From: Desulfobacula sp.
GTDB lineage: Bacteria; Desulfobacterota; Desulfobacteria; Desulfobacterales; Desulfobacteraceae
Length of the DNA stretch: 37,832 nt
NCBI GenBank assembly: GCA_018645325.1
Contig: JABGOU010000037.1
Span: forward strand, 1 to 37,832
Direction of reading: 5' to 3'
Shown here: positions 16,958 through 25,342 of the stretch, in pieces
How positions within the stretch are numbered: the stretch's first letter is position 1
How the letters are laid out: the number at the start of each line of letters is the position of its first letter
Notes under the pieces: generated by a model
Told to the model about the DNA's origin: nothing
The model's input: only the letters and a program-made list of their open reading frames with translations
The model's database searches: none
Made by a program: the position numbers and the translations under genes

Positions 16958-18125
16958 ATAAATGGTATTTTCCTGAAAGTGATTTAAAATTTATAATTTC
17001 TTCTTTCCATTGATTTGATATTGTAATTAAATCTTTCAAACCAGTCAATTTTTTACGAAGGGTTTTACTGCCGAGAATAAGATCTATTGGCATTTGATCA
17101 AATACATATTCATAAGGGGGTTCTTTAAATTTAAAATTATTTTTGTGATGTTTTATGATTAATTGCATTAATAGTAAAGATGCAAAATAAGGCTTGTACT
17201 CTTCTTTTGAAGTAATATGAATTTGAAAGCCGCAACAAATAATTCCCTTCCACTTTCCAGAAGTAGGTTCAAAATTGATTGGACGTAGAAAAGCGCCTTT
17301 TATCAATTCATCTGCCTCGGGTTTAATTTTTTTAGTATCCAGAAAAGGAGCTCCGAATATTTCAAAAGGCAGAGCAGTGCCCCGCCCCTCAGATATGTTG
17401 GTGCCTTCAAAAATAACCTGTCCCGGATAAACCATGCAGGATTGCGGTGTCGGCAGATTTGGGGAAGGAGCAATCCAAAAAAGTTCTGTGTCCTTCCAAT
17501 ACATTTGTCTTTTCCAGCCTTTCATTGGGATGATGGTCAGGTCACACCCTATATGGAATTCCTGGTTAAATAATTGTGATATTTCTCCAGTGGTCAATCC
17601 GTGACGCATGGGGATGGGAAATCTTCCAACAAAAGAGGTGCGGTTTTTTGAAAGGATATTACCTTCTATTTGAGTACCGCCGATTGGGTTGGGCCGATCA
17701 AGAATAACGATTTTTTTTTTGAGTTTTGCAGCAACTTCAAGACAAAAAGATATAGTATAAATAAATGTATAAACCCTGGTTCCAACATCCTGAATATCAA
17801 TAAGCAAAACATCAATCTGATCAAACATTTTTTTGGTGGGTATTCTTGTTTCATTATATAGACTGAATACTGGAATATTCAATTCAGGTTCTATAAAATG
17901 ATCGGATTCAATCATGTTGTCTTGTTTTTCAGCATAAAATCCATGTTGCGGAGAAAATAATGCTTTTAGTTGTCCTGGAAAAATCTGATTAATAATTGCT
18001 GATGAATGATTAAAATTATTATCAATGGATGCCGGGTTGGATAATAACCCAAGCCTCTTACCCCTTAGGTAGTCAGGCTGATCTGCAATCAATACTTCGA
18101 GTCCGATTGCTATTTTTTTTTTCAT
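16950..18125 (-). CDS. namZ: exo-beta-N-acetylmuramidase NamZ (DUF1343 family)
   Basis: A 391-residue DUF1343 protein. The family was assigned to exo-lytic beta-N-acetylmuramidase NamZ, which releases MurNAc from glycan ends. Family hallmarks seen are GLEVL, RLGLLSNPAS, LFSPQHGFYAEKQDN, LLIDIQDVGTRVYTF, LDRPNPIGG, MRHGLTTGE and EGTNISEGRGTALPFE. The frame is open further upstream, but the Met at 18125 after AAGGAATTTT gives the standard start (MKKKIAIGLEVL). No clear signal peptide is seen, so location is open. It overlaps rnhA. The MurU/AmgK-like fusion ~4 kb away could use its product; NamZ function here is by family only. Confidence 0.85.
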   Translation of the reverse strand: MKKKIAIGLEVLIADQPDYLRGKRLGLLSNPASIDNNFNHSSAIINQIFPGQLKALFSPQHGFYAEKQDNMIESDHFIEPELNIPVFSLYNETRIPTKKMFDQIDVLLIDIQDVGTRVYTFIYTISFCLEVAAKLKKKIVILDRPNPIGGTQIEGNILSKNRTSFVGRFPIPMRHGLTTGEISQLFNQEFHIGCDLTIIPMKGWKRQMYWKDTELFWIAPSPNLPTPQSCMVYPGQVIFEGTNISEGRGTALPFEIFGAPFLDTKKIKPEADELIKGAFLRPINFEPTSGKWKGIICCGFQIHITSKEEYKPYFASLLLMQLIIKHHKNNFKFKEPPYEYVFDQMPIDLILGSKTLRKKLTGLKDLITISNQWKEEIINFKSLSGKYHLYE

Positions 18126-18175
18126 AAAATTCCTTAAGTATATAATTGATCCAAAATTCTTTATTATCATAGGCA

Positions 18176-18204
18176 TTGACAAAATTTCAAATCCTAACTA
18201 ATTA
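18176..18204 (+). promoter_or_regulatory. likely sigma-70 promoter for hisC-cmk
   Basis: TTGACA (18176-18181), a 17-base spacer and TAATTA (18199-18204), 32 bp before the hisC ATG, in the divergent namZ-hisC gap. The -35 is a perfect consensus; the -10 is fair. Confidence 0.55.
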
Positions 18205-18236
18205 TTATTCTTTTCACCAATATAAGAGATCAGGAT

Positions 18237-19328
18237 ATGAAATTTAAAACCAGTGATCAGATAGCTGATATTAAACCCTATGAACCGGGGAAACCTCTCA
18301 TAGAGGTTCAACAAAAGTATAAAATTTCCAATGTGATTAAACTTGCCTCCAATGAAAATCCCTTTGGGTTTTCTTTGGAGGTTAATGATGCAGTCTCAGA
18401 ACATTTAAAGGATATGAACCGGTATCCGGAATCCACGGCCCATACTTTAAACAATAAGCTTGCCAAAAAATTTCATGTTGCTCCTGAAAATATTGTTTTA
18501 GGGAATGGTTCAGATGATATTATCGCACTTTTGGCCCATGGGTTTTTAAATCCCGGTGATGAGGCTTTAATGCCGCTTCCCTCATTTTTAATGTACGAAA
18601 TTAGTGTTAAAACTGCTAAAGGGCTGCCTGTCATGGTTCCTTTAACTGATTACTCAACAAATCTTGAAGGCCTTGTTGAAAAAATATCATCTAAAACCAG
18701 ATTGATTTTTATTACCAATCCTTTTAATCCAACAGGCAGCACAATTACATATAATGAATTCAATGAATTTTCACAAAAAGTACCCAATGATGTCATTATT
18801 ATTGTGGATGAAGCCTATATTGAATTTGTCAGGGATGATGCCGTTTATAATTCCTTGAAAAAACCATTGCAGGATCCAAGGGTTGTCACTTTGAGAACTT
18901 TTTCCAAAGCTTATGGGCTTGCAGGCTTCAGAGTAGGATATGGTATAATGGATCCTGAAATTGCTGAAATTTTAAACAGAATCAGGCAACCTTTTAATGT
19001 GAATACCCTTGCCCAGGCTGCAGCTGTTGCTGCTATTGGAGATGAACAATTTTTAAATAAATGCATCAAAGCGACACATGACGGCCTTGATTTTCTTTTT
19101 GATGCAGTTGAAAACCTTGGAATTCGTTGTTTACCGACCCAATCTAATTTTTTTATGCTGGATCTTGAAACAGATGCAACAAAGGTATTTGAGCAGATGC
19201 TGAAAAAAGGTGTTATCGTAAGATCAATGAAATCATATGGGTTTGATACATTTTTACGAGTCAATACCGGCACAAAAAAAGAGAATATTGTTTTTATTGA
19301 GACGCTTAAAAAGGTTTTAAAAAAATGA
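18237..19328 (+). CDS. hisC: histidinol-phosphate aminotransferase
   Basis: A 363-residue class I/II PLP aminotransferase of the HisC type, converting imidazole-acetol phosphate and glutamate to histidinol phosphate. Signs are KLASNENPFG near the N-terminus, LGNGSDDII, FITNPFNPTGS, VDEAYIEF and the PLP-lysine motif FSKAYGLAGFRVGYG (Lys about residue 223), with RVNTGT near the end for phosphate binding. CAGGA lies just before the ATG. The stop is 10 bp before cmk. Some HisC homologues act on aromatic amino acids, so specificity is by family. No other his genes are in the window. Confidence 0.9.
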   Translation: MKFKTSDQIADIKPYEPGKPLIEVQQKYKISNVIKLASNENPFGFSLEVNDAVSEHLKDMNRYPESTAHTLNNKLAKKFHVAPENIVLGNGSDDIIALLAHGFLNPGDEALMPLPSFLMYEISVKTAKGLPVMVPLTDYSTNLEGLVEKISSKTRLIFITNPFNPTGSTITYNEFNEFSQKVPNDVIIIVDEAYIEFVRDDAVYNSLKKPLQDPRVVTLRTFSKAYGLAGFRVGYGIMDPEIAEILNRIRQPFNVNTLAQAAAVAAIGDEQFLNKCIKATHDGLDFLFDAVENLGIRCLPTQSNFFMLDLETDATKVFEQMLKKGVIVRSMKSYGFDTFLRVNTGTKKENIVFIETLKKVLKK

Positions 19329-19338
19329 GGATTTATTG

Positions 19339-19998
19339 ATGAACACCAGAATTATTACTATTGACGGTCCGGCAGGAGCAGGCAAGACGACCATAAGTAA
19401 ACTTCTTTCAAAAAAATTGGGGTGTGTATATGTTGACACAGGAGCCCTGTACAGAGGGGTTGCATATGAAATCAAGAGACAAGGTGTTATATGGGAAAAT
19501 GATGAGGTCCTTGAAGTTTTTTTAAAAAATCTTGATCTTAATTTTTTGATGGAAAAGGATTCGCTTATCTTAATATCATCCGGCAGAGATATAACTAATT
19601 TTATAAGAACTCCGGACATCTCCATGCTGGCATCATCTTCTTCAGCAAAACCCCAGGTAAGGGTTGCTCTGCTTGATATTCAGAGAAATATTGCAAATAC
19701 AAAAGATGCGGTTTTCGAAGGCAGAGATATGGGAACTGTAGTCTTCCCGGATGCAGCTTATAAATTTTTCCTTTTTGCTGATTTAAGTATTCGTGCAAAA
19801 AGGAGGTATAATGAAATATCCGAAGAATCAAAGGATATTAAACAGGTTCAAGAAGAGATGAAAATAAGGGATGGGAACGATTCTAAAAGAAAAGCCGCTC
19901 CATTAAAACCAGCAGAAGATGCCATTAAAATTGATTCATCGCTTTTAACCATTGAACAGGTAGTTGGAAAAATGCTCAAATGCATTGATAAGCCCTGA
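19339..19998 (+). CDS. cmk: cytidylate kinase
   Basis: A 219-residue CMP/dCMP kinase. The P-loop is GPAGAGKTT, followed by YVDTGALYRGVAYE; later come FEGRDMGTVVFPDA (CMP binding) and a RDGNDSKR segment. A TTG three bases earlier also opens the frame, but the ATG at 19339, eight bases after GAGG, is the better start. It lies between hisC and rpsA; cmk-rpsA adjacency is common in proteobacteria, which supports the assignment. Confidence 0.95.
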   Translation: MNTRIITIDGPAGAGKTTISKLLSKKLGCVYVDTGALYRGVAYEIKRQGVIWENDEVLEVFLKNLDLNFLMEKDSLILISSGRDITNFIRTPDISMLASSSSAKPQVRVALLDIQRNIANTKDAVFEGRDMGTVVFPDAAYKFFLFADLSIRAKRRYNEISEESKDIKQVQEEMKIRDGNDSKRKAAPLKPAEDAIKIDSSLLTIEQVVGKMLKCIDKP

Positions 19999-20114
19999 AA
20001 AGCTTAATAATTCTGTTGATTTTTTTATTTTCGTTTGATATAAAGGCAAATTGTACTTGACCATATTTTGTTCCTGTGGCGAAGTATAAAATACGTTTAG
20101 GGAGACTAATATTA

Positions 20115-22046
20115 ATGAAGGACATTACTGAAGAAAATCAAAAAATGAATACTGAAACCTTAGAAAACAAAGAAGAGACTTTAGAGAACGAAGAAGTTAC
20201 TTTAGAAAACAAAGACGAGTCTTTAGAGACTGAAGAAGTTACTTTGGAGAAAGAAGAAAACGCTTTACCTGAAATTACAGGTGAAGAAACCATGGAAGAA
20301 CTTTTAGGTATCTATGAGTCCAGCCTTAAAAAATTTGAAGAAGGCCAGGTAGTAACTGGAACAGTAATATCTGTTGCCAGGGACATGGTTCTTGTAGATG
20401 TCGGTTATAAATCTGAAGGACAAATTTCTATTCGGGAATTCATTGATGAGGAAGGCAATGTAAATGTCAAAGTCAACGATCAATTTGAGGTAATGATTGA
20501 AGTGTGGGATGAAGAAGAAGAAACAGTTCTTCTATCTCATGAAAAAGCCAAAAAAGTTAAAGTTTGGGACGCAATTAAAGACATTTACGATGATGATGGA
20601 ACGATAGAGGGCGTAATTACCAGCCGGGTTAAAGGAGGATTTTCTGTTGATATTGGACTACTTGGATTCCTTCCAGGATCACAGGCTGATCTTAGGCCCA
20701 TCCGAAACATGGATGAAATGGTTAACAAAACCTATACATTTAAGATCCTTAAATACAACAAAAAAAGAAACAACATTGTCCTTTCAAGACGGGTTCTTCT
20801 TGAAGCAGATCGCGATAAACTTAGAACTACAACCCTTAAAGCCATCGAAGATGGCAAGGTCATGGAAGGTATTGTTAAAAATATTACCGAATACGGCGTG
20901 TTTGTTGATCTTGGCGGCGTAGACGGTCTTCTCCATATAACTGATATTTCATGGGGCAGGGTTAAACATCCTTCAGAACTTTTTTCCATCGGTGATAAAA
21001 TTAATGTCAAGATTCTTTCTTTTGATTTTGAAAAAGAGAGAGTATCTCTTGGTATGAAACAATTGACACCGGATCCATGGACAACTGCAGTTGAAAAATA
21101 TCCAGTTGAGTCAAAAATTACGGGTAGAGTAGTCAGCCTGACTGATTATGGTGCATTTATTGAACTTGAAGAAGGAGTTGAAGGACTCATTCATGTGTCT
21201 GAAATGTCCTGGACAAGAAAAATTCGCCATCCATCCCAGATGGTAACGGTTGGAGAAGAAGTTGAAGCGGTTGTGCTTGACTTGAAACCTGATAACAGAA
21301 GGATTTCTCTGGGTATTAAACAGACCGTGGACAATCCATGGGAAGTTATTTCTCAAAAATATCCGGTTGGGACTATTATTGAGGGTAAAATTAAAAATAT
21401 CACCGAATTCGGACTTTTCATTGGAATTGATGATGATATTGACGGTCTTGTTCATATTTCGGATATTTCCTGGACAAAAAGGATCAAACATCCTTCTGAA
21501 GTATATAAGAAAAATGAAACCATTCAAGCTGTTGTCCTTGATATAGACAAATCCAATGAGCGATTTTCTTTAGGTATCAAACAGACCCAGGCAGATCCAT
21601 GGGAATCGGTTGCCACACGCTATGAAGTTGGTAAGGAAATTTCTGGTGTTATTACCAATTTAACAGACTTTGGAGTATTTGTGGAACTTGAAGAGGGGAT
21701 TGAAGGACTTGTCCATGTATCTGAGATCAGCAAGGAAAATGTGAAAAGTCCGAAAGAACATTATAAGATTGGTGAAACTATTATAGCCAAAGTAATGAAC
21801 ATCAACAGTGATGAAAGACGAATCGGACTTTCTATCAAACGTCTTGAAGAAGAAAATGATGATAAGCATCTTGAAGAATTTGCCAAGAATATGAAACCTG
21901 CAACTTCTTCTTTTGGTGAAATCCTGAGAAATAATATCCAGGAACAGATTGAGGCAAATAAAATCCAGGAACAGATTGAGGCAGATAAAATCCAGGGCGA
22001 AGACAAACAGGACAGTGAAAAAACTGATACACCTGAAGAAGATTAA
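20115..22046 (+). CDS. rpsA: 30S ribosomal protein S1
   Basis: A 643-residue S1 protein that helps mRNA bind the 30S subunit. Six S1 (OB-fold) repeats are visible, each with a G-x-V/I-x-G-x-V start and later ones ending in GL(V/I)H(V/I)S(E/D): about residues 69-140, 156-225, 240-310, 325-395, 412-482 and 498-570. The first 50 residues are an acidic, repeated Glu-rich tail, and the C-terminus has a two-copy IQEQIEA(N/D)K repeat. The frame opens at a GTG at 20076, but the ATG at 20115 after GGGAG is the likely start. It follows cmk, and a strong terminator follows it. E. coli S1 has 557 residues; the excess lies in the two tails. Confidence 0.95.
   Translation: MKDITEENQKMNTETLENKEETLENEEVTLENKDESLETEEVTLEKEENALPEITGEETMEELLGIYESSLKKFEEGQVVTGTVISVARDMVLVDVGYKSEGQISIREFIDEEGNVNVKVNDQFEVMIEVWDEEEETVLLSHEKAKKVKVWDAIKDIYDDDGTIEGVITSRVKGGFSVDIGLLGFLPGSQADLRPIRNMDEMVNKTYTFKILKYNKKRNNIVLSRRVLLEADRDKLRTTTLKAIEDGKVMEGIVKNITEYGVFVDLGGVDGLLHITDISWGRVKHPSELFSIGDKINVKILSFDFEKERVSLGMKQLTPDPWTTAVEKYPVESKITGRVVSLTDYGAFIELEEGVEGLIHVSEMSWTRKIRHPSQMVTVGEEVEAVVLDLKPDNRRISLGIKQTVDNPWEVISQKYPVGTIIEGKIKNITEFGLFIGIDDDIDGLVHISDISWTKRIKHPSEVYKKNETIQAVVLDIDKSNERFSLGIKQTQADPWESVATRYEVGKEISGVITNLTDFGVFVELEEGIEGLVHVSEISKENVKSPKEHYKIGETIIAKVMNINSDERRIGLSIKRLEEENDDKHLEEFAKNMKPATSSFGEILRNNIQEQIEANKIQEQIEADKIQGEDKQDSEKTDTPEED
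20157..20261 (+). repeat. 21-bp tandem repeat in the 5' end of rpsA
   Basis: Five imperfect 21-base units encode seven-residue units of the form (T/S)LE(N/T/K)xEx. They add a highly acidic tail before the first S1 domain. The units keep frame, as expected for coding repeats that expand or contract. Confidence 0.85.
21936..21989 (+). repeat. 27-bp tandem duplication in the 3' end of rpsA
   Basis: Two 27-base units (21936-21962 and 21963-21989) that differ at one base encode IQEQIEANK and IQEQIEADK, followed by a partial third (IQG). Near-identity points to a recent duplication. Confidence 0.88.
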
Positions 22047-22080
22047 AGCAAAATCTTCATTTCTGAGGGTTAAATAGTAT

Positions 22081-22120
22081 AAAGGGCCGGATCAGTGAAC
22101 TTGATCCGGCCCTTTTTTTT
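22081..22120 (+). terminator. rho-independent terminator after rpsA
   Basis: A 14-bp perfect inverted repeat, AAAGGGCCGGATCA (22081-22094) and TGATCCGGCCCTTT (22102-22115), with a 7-base loop and a T run to 22120. It separates rpsA from sppA. Confidence 0.93.
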
Positions 22121-22147
22121 GAAAAACTAAAGATACGGGACACTTAT

Positions 22148-23050
22148 ATGTTTGCGCGAAGACATCCATTTTTATTTTTTTTGATGACTATTTCAATTTG
22201 TTTAACTCTGATATTTCTGGGGTTAATTGGTTTTATATCCATAGGTTCAAAAATGTTAAATACTACCTTTACTAAAGATTATACCAAATCTGGAGGTAAT
22301 ATCGGTATTATAGAAATAAATGGAGTGATATTGTCTTCAAAAAAAATAATCGAAGATATGAAAATTTTTGCTGACCAAGAAGCGATAAAGGCTATTATTA
22401 TCAGAATAGACTCTCCTGGAGGCGGGATTGGACCCTCCCAGGAAATCTATCGTGAAATAATGAAAATCAGAACCAAGAAAAAAATAATCGCTTCAATGGG
22501 ATCGGTTGCCGCATCCGGAGGATATTATGTTGCATCTGCAACTGATGGAATTGTAGCCAACCCGGGAACCATTACCGGCAGCATTGGCGTGATCATGGAA
22601 TATGCAAATATTATGGAAATTGCAAAAAAAATTGGTATTTCTCCTGTTGTCATCAAAAGCGGCAAGTACAAGGACATGGGTTCGCCTTTAAGAGAACTTA
22701 AGGATACAGAAAAAAAAATTTTTCAAAACCTTGTTAATGAGCTTCACCTCCAGTTTGTTAATGATGTTGCAAAAGCCAGAAAAATTGATATCCCCACAAT
22801 GAAAACCTTGGCAGATGGAAGAATTTATACGGGTGAAAAAGCATTTAATTTAAAATTGATAGACCGCCTGGGTAATCTTGACGATGCGGTCAGGTGGGCA
22901 GGTGAAATAGCTAATATAAAAGGTGAATTGAACCCTGTTTATCCAAAGGAAGATAAAATCACTTTTATTAAAAAATTAGCAAACACCTTATTCAAAAATA
23001 TCAACATCTCCGGCACCATTTCGGATAATCTCCGGTATATCATCAATTAA
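22148..23050 (+). CDS. sppA: signal peptide peptidase SppA
   Basis: A 300-residue single-domain SppA, a membrane serine protease that clears cleaved signal peptides. An N-terminal hydrophobic span (about residues 7-33) anchors it. The ClpP/crotonase-like core has RIDSPGGG, the nucleophile segment MGSVAASGGYY (Ser near 122), ITGSIGVI and the Lys of the Ser/Lys dyad in IKSGKYKDMGSP. The short form (~300 residues) is common outside enterics. It follows the rpsA terminator, so it is probably separately transcribed. Its last 63 bp overlap the end of the tsaC-like gene on the other strand. Confidence 0.92.
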   Translation: MFARRHPFLFFLMTISICLTLIFLGLIGFISIGSKMLNTTFTKDYTKSGGNIGIIEINGVILSSKKIIEDMKIFADQEAIKAIIIRIDSPGGGIGPSQEIYREIMKIRTKKKIIASMGSVAASGGYYVASATDGIVANPGTITGSIGVIMEYANIMEIAKKIGISPVVIKSGKYKDMGSPLRELKDTEKKIFQNLVNELHLQFVNDVAKARKIDIPTMKTLADGRIYTGEKAFNLKLIDRLGNLDDAVRWAGEIANIKGELNPVYPKEDKITFIKKLANTLFKNINISGTISDNLRYIIN

Positions 23051-23596
23051 AGAAACAACGCTTGATGGAAATCCTGGTACAGGACCTCCGTCTATGACCA
23101 CATCAATGGTTTTTATAAAATGATCATGGAGAAGTGAGGGGTCATCAAATACCTCGCCATTCGGATGTGTTGCACTGGTTGAAAGGATGGGATAACCCAG
23201 TTCGTTTGCAAGGGCTAAGGCAATTTTATTATCCGGGACCCTTATCCCGGCAGTTTTTCGCTTGGTCAGCATTATTTTGGGAACCAATTTGGATCCCGCT
23301 AAAACAAATGTATAGGGACCGGGTAATAGTCGTTTCATATTTCTATACGCAAAGTTAGATACTTTGGCATATTGAGAAATATTTTTTAAATCAGAGCAAA
23401 TAAAACTGAAAGGCTTGTTTTTATTTCTTTGTTTTATGGCATAAATTTTTTCAATGGCTTTTTTATTCATAATATCACATCCAATACCATAAAAGGTATC
23501 AGTGGGATATGCAATAATTCCGCCTTTTCGAATAATATCCACAGCTCTGTCAATCTGGCGGTCCTGGGGGTTTTGAGGATTAATTTTTAACAGCAT
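22988..23596 (-). CDS. YciO/TsaC-family L-threonylcarbamoyladenylate synthase
   Basis: A 202-residue Sua5/YciO/YrdC-family protein. The body resembles YciO (INPQNPQDRQ, GGIIAYPTDTFYGIGCD, KRKTAGIRVPDN, RNGAGDVD). The K-x-R...K motif linked to TC-AMP synthase activity in TsaC is present (KQRNKNKPF), whereas E. coli YciO, as I recall it, lacks it. It may therefore make the threonylcarbamoyl-AMP used for t6A37 in tRNA. MtaB in this window acts on t6A. The start ATG has only a distant AGGA. It ends inside sppA on the opposite strand. Confidence 0.85.
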   Translation of the reverse strand: MLLKINPQNPQDRQIDRAVDIIRKGGIIAYPTDTFYGIGCDIMNKKAIEKIYAIKQRNKNKPFSFICSDLKNISQYAKVSNFAYRNMKRLLPGPYTFVLAGSKLVPKIMLTKRKTAGIRVPDNKIALALANELGYPILSTSATHPNGEVFDDPSLLHDHFIKTIDVVIDGGPVPGFPSSVVSLIDDIPEIIRNGAGDVDIFE

Positions 23597-23727
23597 TGTT
23601 TATTAGTTGTCCTGTTTTTTATTCTATATCTTTTCATGGGTAAGCTTGTAAAAACAAAAATCCACAGCAGCTAACCTATAAATAAAAAGCATTTCTGTCA
23701 ATCAAATCATGGATATCAATATTGATC

Positions 23728-23825
23728 TTGCTAAAAAATGTGATATTTGCTAAAAATTCGTGTTTATATACTGATTTGATTTTAAATAAGGTTGACATGC
23801 TAAGACCTCATTAAATTGTCAACCT
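23728..23825 (+). promoter_or_regulatory. repeats and inverted repeat upstream of guaB
   Basis: Two direct copies of TTGCTAAAAA (23728-23737 and 23747-23756) are 19 bp apart, about two helical turns. Further down, a 9-bp inverted repeat AGGTTGACA (23789-23797) and TGTCAACCT (23817-23825) flanks 19 bases and contains a consensus -35 hexamer. They could be operators for control of guaB by purine supply, but no known motif is recognised. Confidence 0.4.
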
Positions 23826-23865
23826 AAATAGTATTAATAAACATTTTCCTGTCTGGAGGTAAATT

Positions 23866-25335
23866 ATGTCCAATATTATATCAGAGGAAGGACTGTCCTT
23901 TGATGACGTCCTGTTATTACCAGGCTATTCCGCGATCCTGCCTGACCAGGTCAAGACTCATACTCGTTTAACCAAAAAACTTGAACTGAATATTCCCATT
24001 GTCAGTGCGGCCATGGATACTGTTACCGAAGCCTTGACAGCTATAAGTATGGCCAGGGCAGGGGGGTTGGGCTTTATTCACAGAAACCTTAGTATTGAAG
24101 ACCAGGCTGTTGAAGTTGATCGGGTTAAAAAATCAGAAAGCGGAATGATTGTTGATCCCATTACAGTCAACCCGGATGTTCCTATTTCAGAAATTTTAAA
24201 AATTATGGCAAGGTACAGGATCTCAGGTATCCCTGTGACGGAAGGCGATAAACTTGTCGGTATTGTGACCAACAGAGATTTAAGATTTGAAACCCAGCTG
24301 GAAAAATCAGCAAGAGAAGTTATGACAAGTGAAAACCTTGTAACTGTACCGGAAAAATGTACCCTTGAAGAATCTAAAATTATGCTGCATCGGCATAGAA
24401 TTGAGAAACTTCTGGTTGTGGATAAAGAAGGAAAGCTTAAAGGCTTGATCACCATTAAAGATATTGAAAAAATCAAAAAATATCCCAATGCATGTAAGGA
24501 TTCTCTGGGACGATTAAGAGCAGGCGCAGCTATTGGTGTAGGATCGGACATGATGCAACGGGTTGAACTATTGTTAAAGACAGGAGCAGATGCCCTTGTG
24601 ATTGACACTTCCCATGGTCATTCAAAAAATGTGATTGATGCAGTCAAAAAAATTAAAAATGCATTTCCTGACAGTCAGCTTATTGCTGGAAATGTTGCCA
24701 TGGAAGCCGGGGCAAAAGCCTTGATAGATGCAGGAGTAGATGCGGTTAAAATCGGTATAGGCCCTGGATCCATTTGTACTACCCGTATTGTTGCCGGGGT
24801 AGGCGTACCCCAATTGACAGCCATTCAAAATTGTAATGAGATTTCAAAGGCAAGCGGTGTTCCGATTATAGCTGATGGGGGAATCAAATTTTCCGGTGAT
24901 ATAACAAAAGCTTTGGGAGCAGGTGCTGATTCTGTCATGCTTGGAACTCTTCTGGCAGGTACACATGAAAGTCCGGGAGAAATTGTCCTTTACCAGGGGC
25001 GTTCCTACAAAGCATACAGGGGAATGGGGTCGGTTGAAGCCATGCGGCAAGGCAGTTCAGACCGCTATTACCAGAAAGATACAGGCGAAGATGATGAGCT
25101 TGTTCCCGAAGGCATTGTTGGCCGAATTCCTTTCAGGGGAACTGTCAAAGAGAATATTATTCAGATGATTGGCGGTCTTAAAGCCGGTATGGGATATCTA
25201 GGGGCTGATACAATTCAAGAACTCCATGAAAAGGCAAGATTTATTAAAATAAGTGCTGCAGGGCTTAAGGAAAGCCATGTGCACGATGTATCCATTACCA
25301 AAGAGGCACCAAATTACCGGGTTGAAAGCAGTTAA
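23866..25335 (+). CDS. guaB: IMP dehydrogenase
   Basis: A 489-residue IMPDH, oxidising IMP to XMP with NAD+ in GMP synthesis. Near the N-terminus is [12 protein letters not shown]; two CBS domains occupy about residues 95-205; the catalytic loop is [20 protein letters not shown] with its Cys; YRGMGS and the flap region follow. Length is typical. GGAGGT six bases before the ATG gives a strong start. The stop lies 7 bp before the dnaE ATG, so the two are probably co-transcribed. Confidence 0.96.
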   Translation: MSNIISEEGLSFDDVLLLPGYSAILPDQVKTHTRLTKKLELNIPIVSAAMDTVTEALTAISMARAGGLGFIHRNLSIEDQAVEVDRVKKSESGMIVDPITVNPDVPISEILKIMARYRISGIPVTEGDKLVGIVTNRDLRFETQLEKSAREVMTSENLVTVPEKCTLEESKIMLHRHRIEKLLVVDKEGKLKGLITIKDIEKIKKYPNACKDSLGRLRAGAAIGVGSDMMQRVELLLKTGADALVIDTSHGHSKNVIDAVKKIKNAFPDSQLIAGNVAMEAGAKALIDAGVDAVKIGIGPGSICTTRIVAGVGVPQLTAIQNCNEISKASGVPIIADGGIKFSGDITKALGAGADSVMLGTLLAGTHESPGEIVLYQGRSYKAYRGMGSVEAMRQGSSDRYYQKDTGEDDELVPEGIVGRIPFRGTVKENIIQMIGGLKAGMGYLGADTIQELHEKARFIKISAAGLKESHVHDVSITKEAPNYRVESS

Positions 25336-25342
25336 TTTAAGA

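Noticed and set aside
20076-20114. GTG start for rpsA 13 codons upstream
   Set aside because: No ribosome binding site, and the ATG at 20115 has GGAG at a suitable distance.
24078-24608. 176-residue minus-strand ORF
   Set aside because: Antisense inside guaB, Ser/Thr-rich as expected for an antisense reading; guaB is certain.
25253-25342. Upstream extension of dnaE into guaB
   Set aside because: The extra 30 residues are not DnaE-like; the Met at 25343 gives the conserved PHP start.
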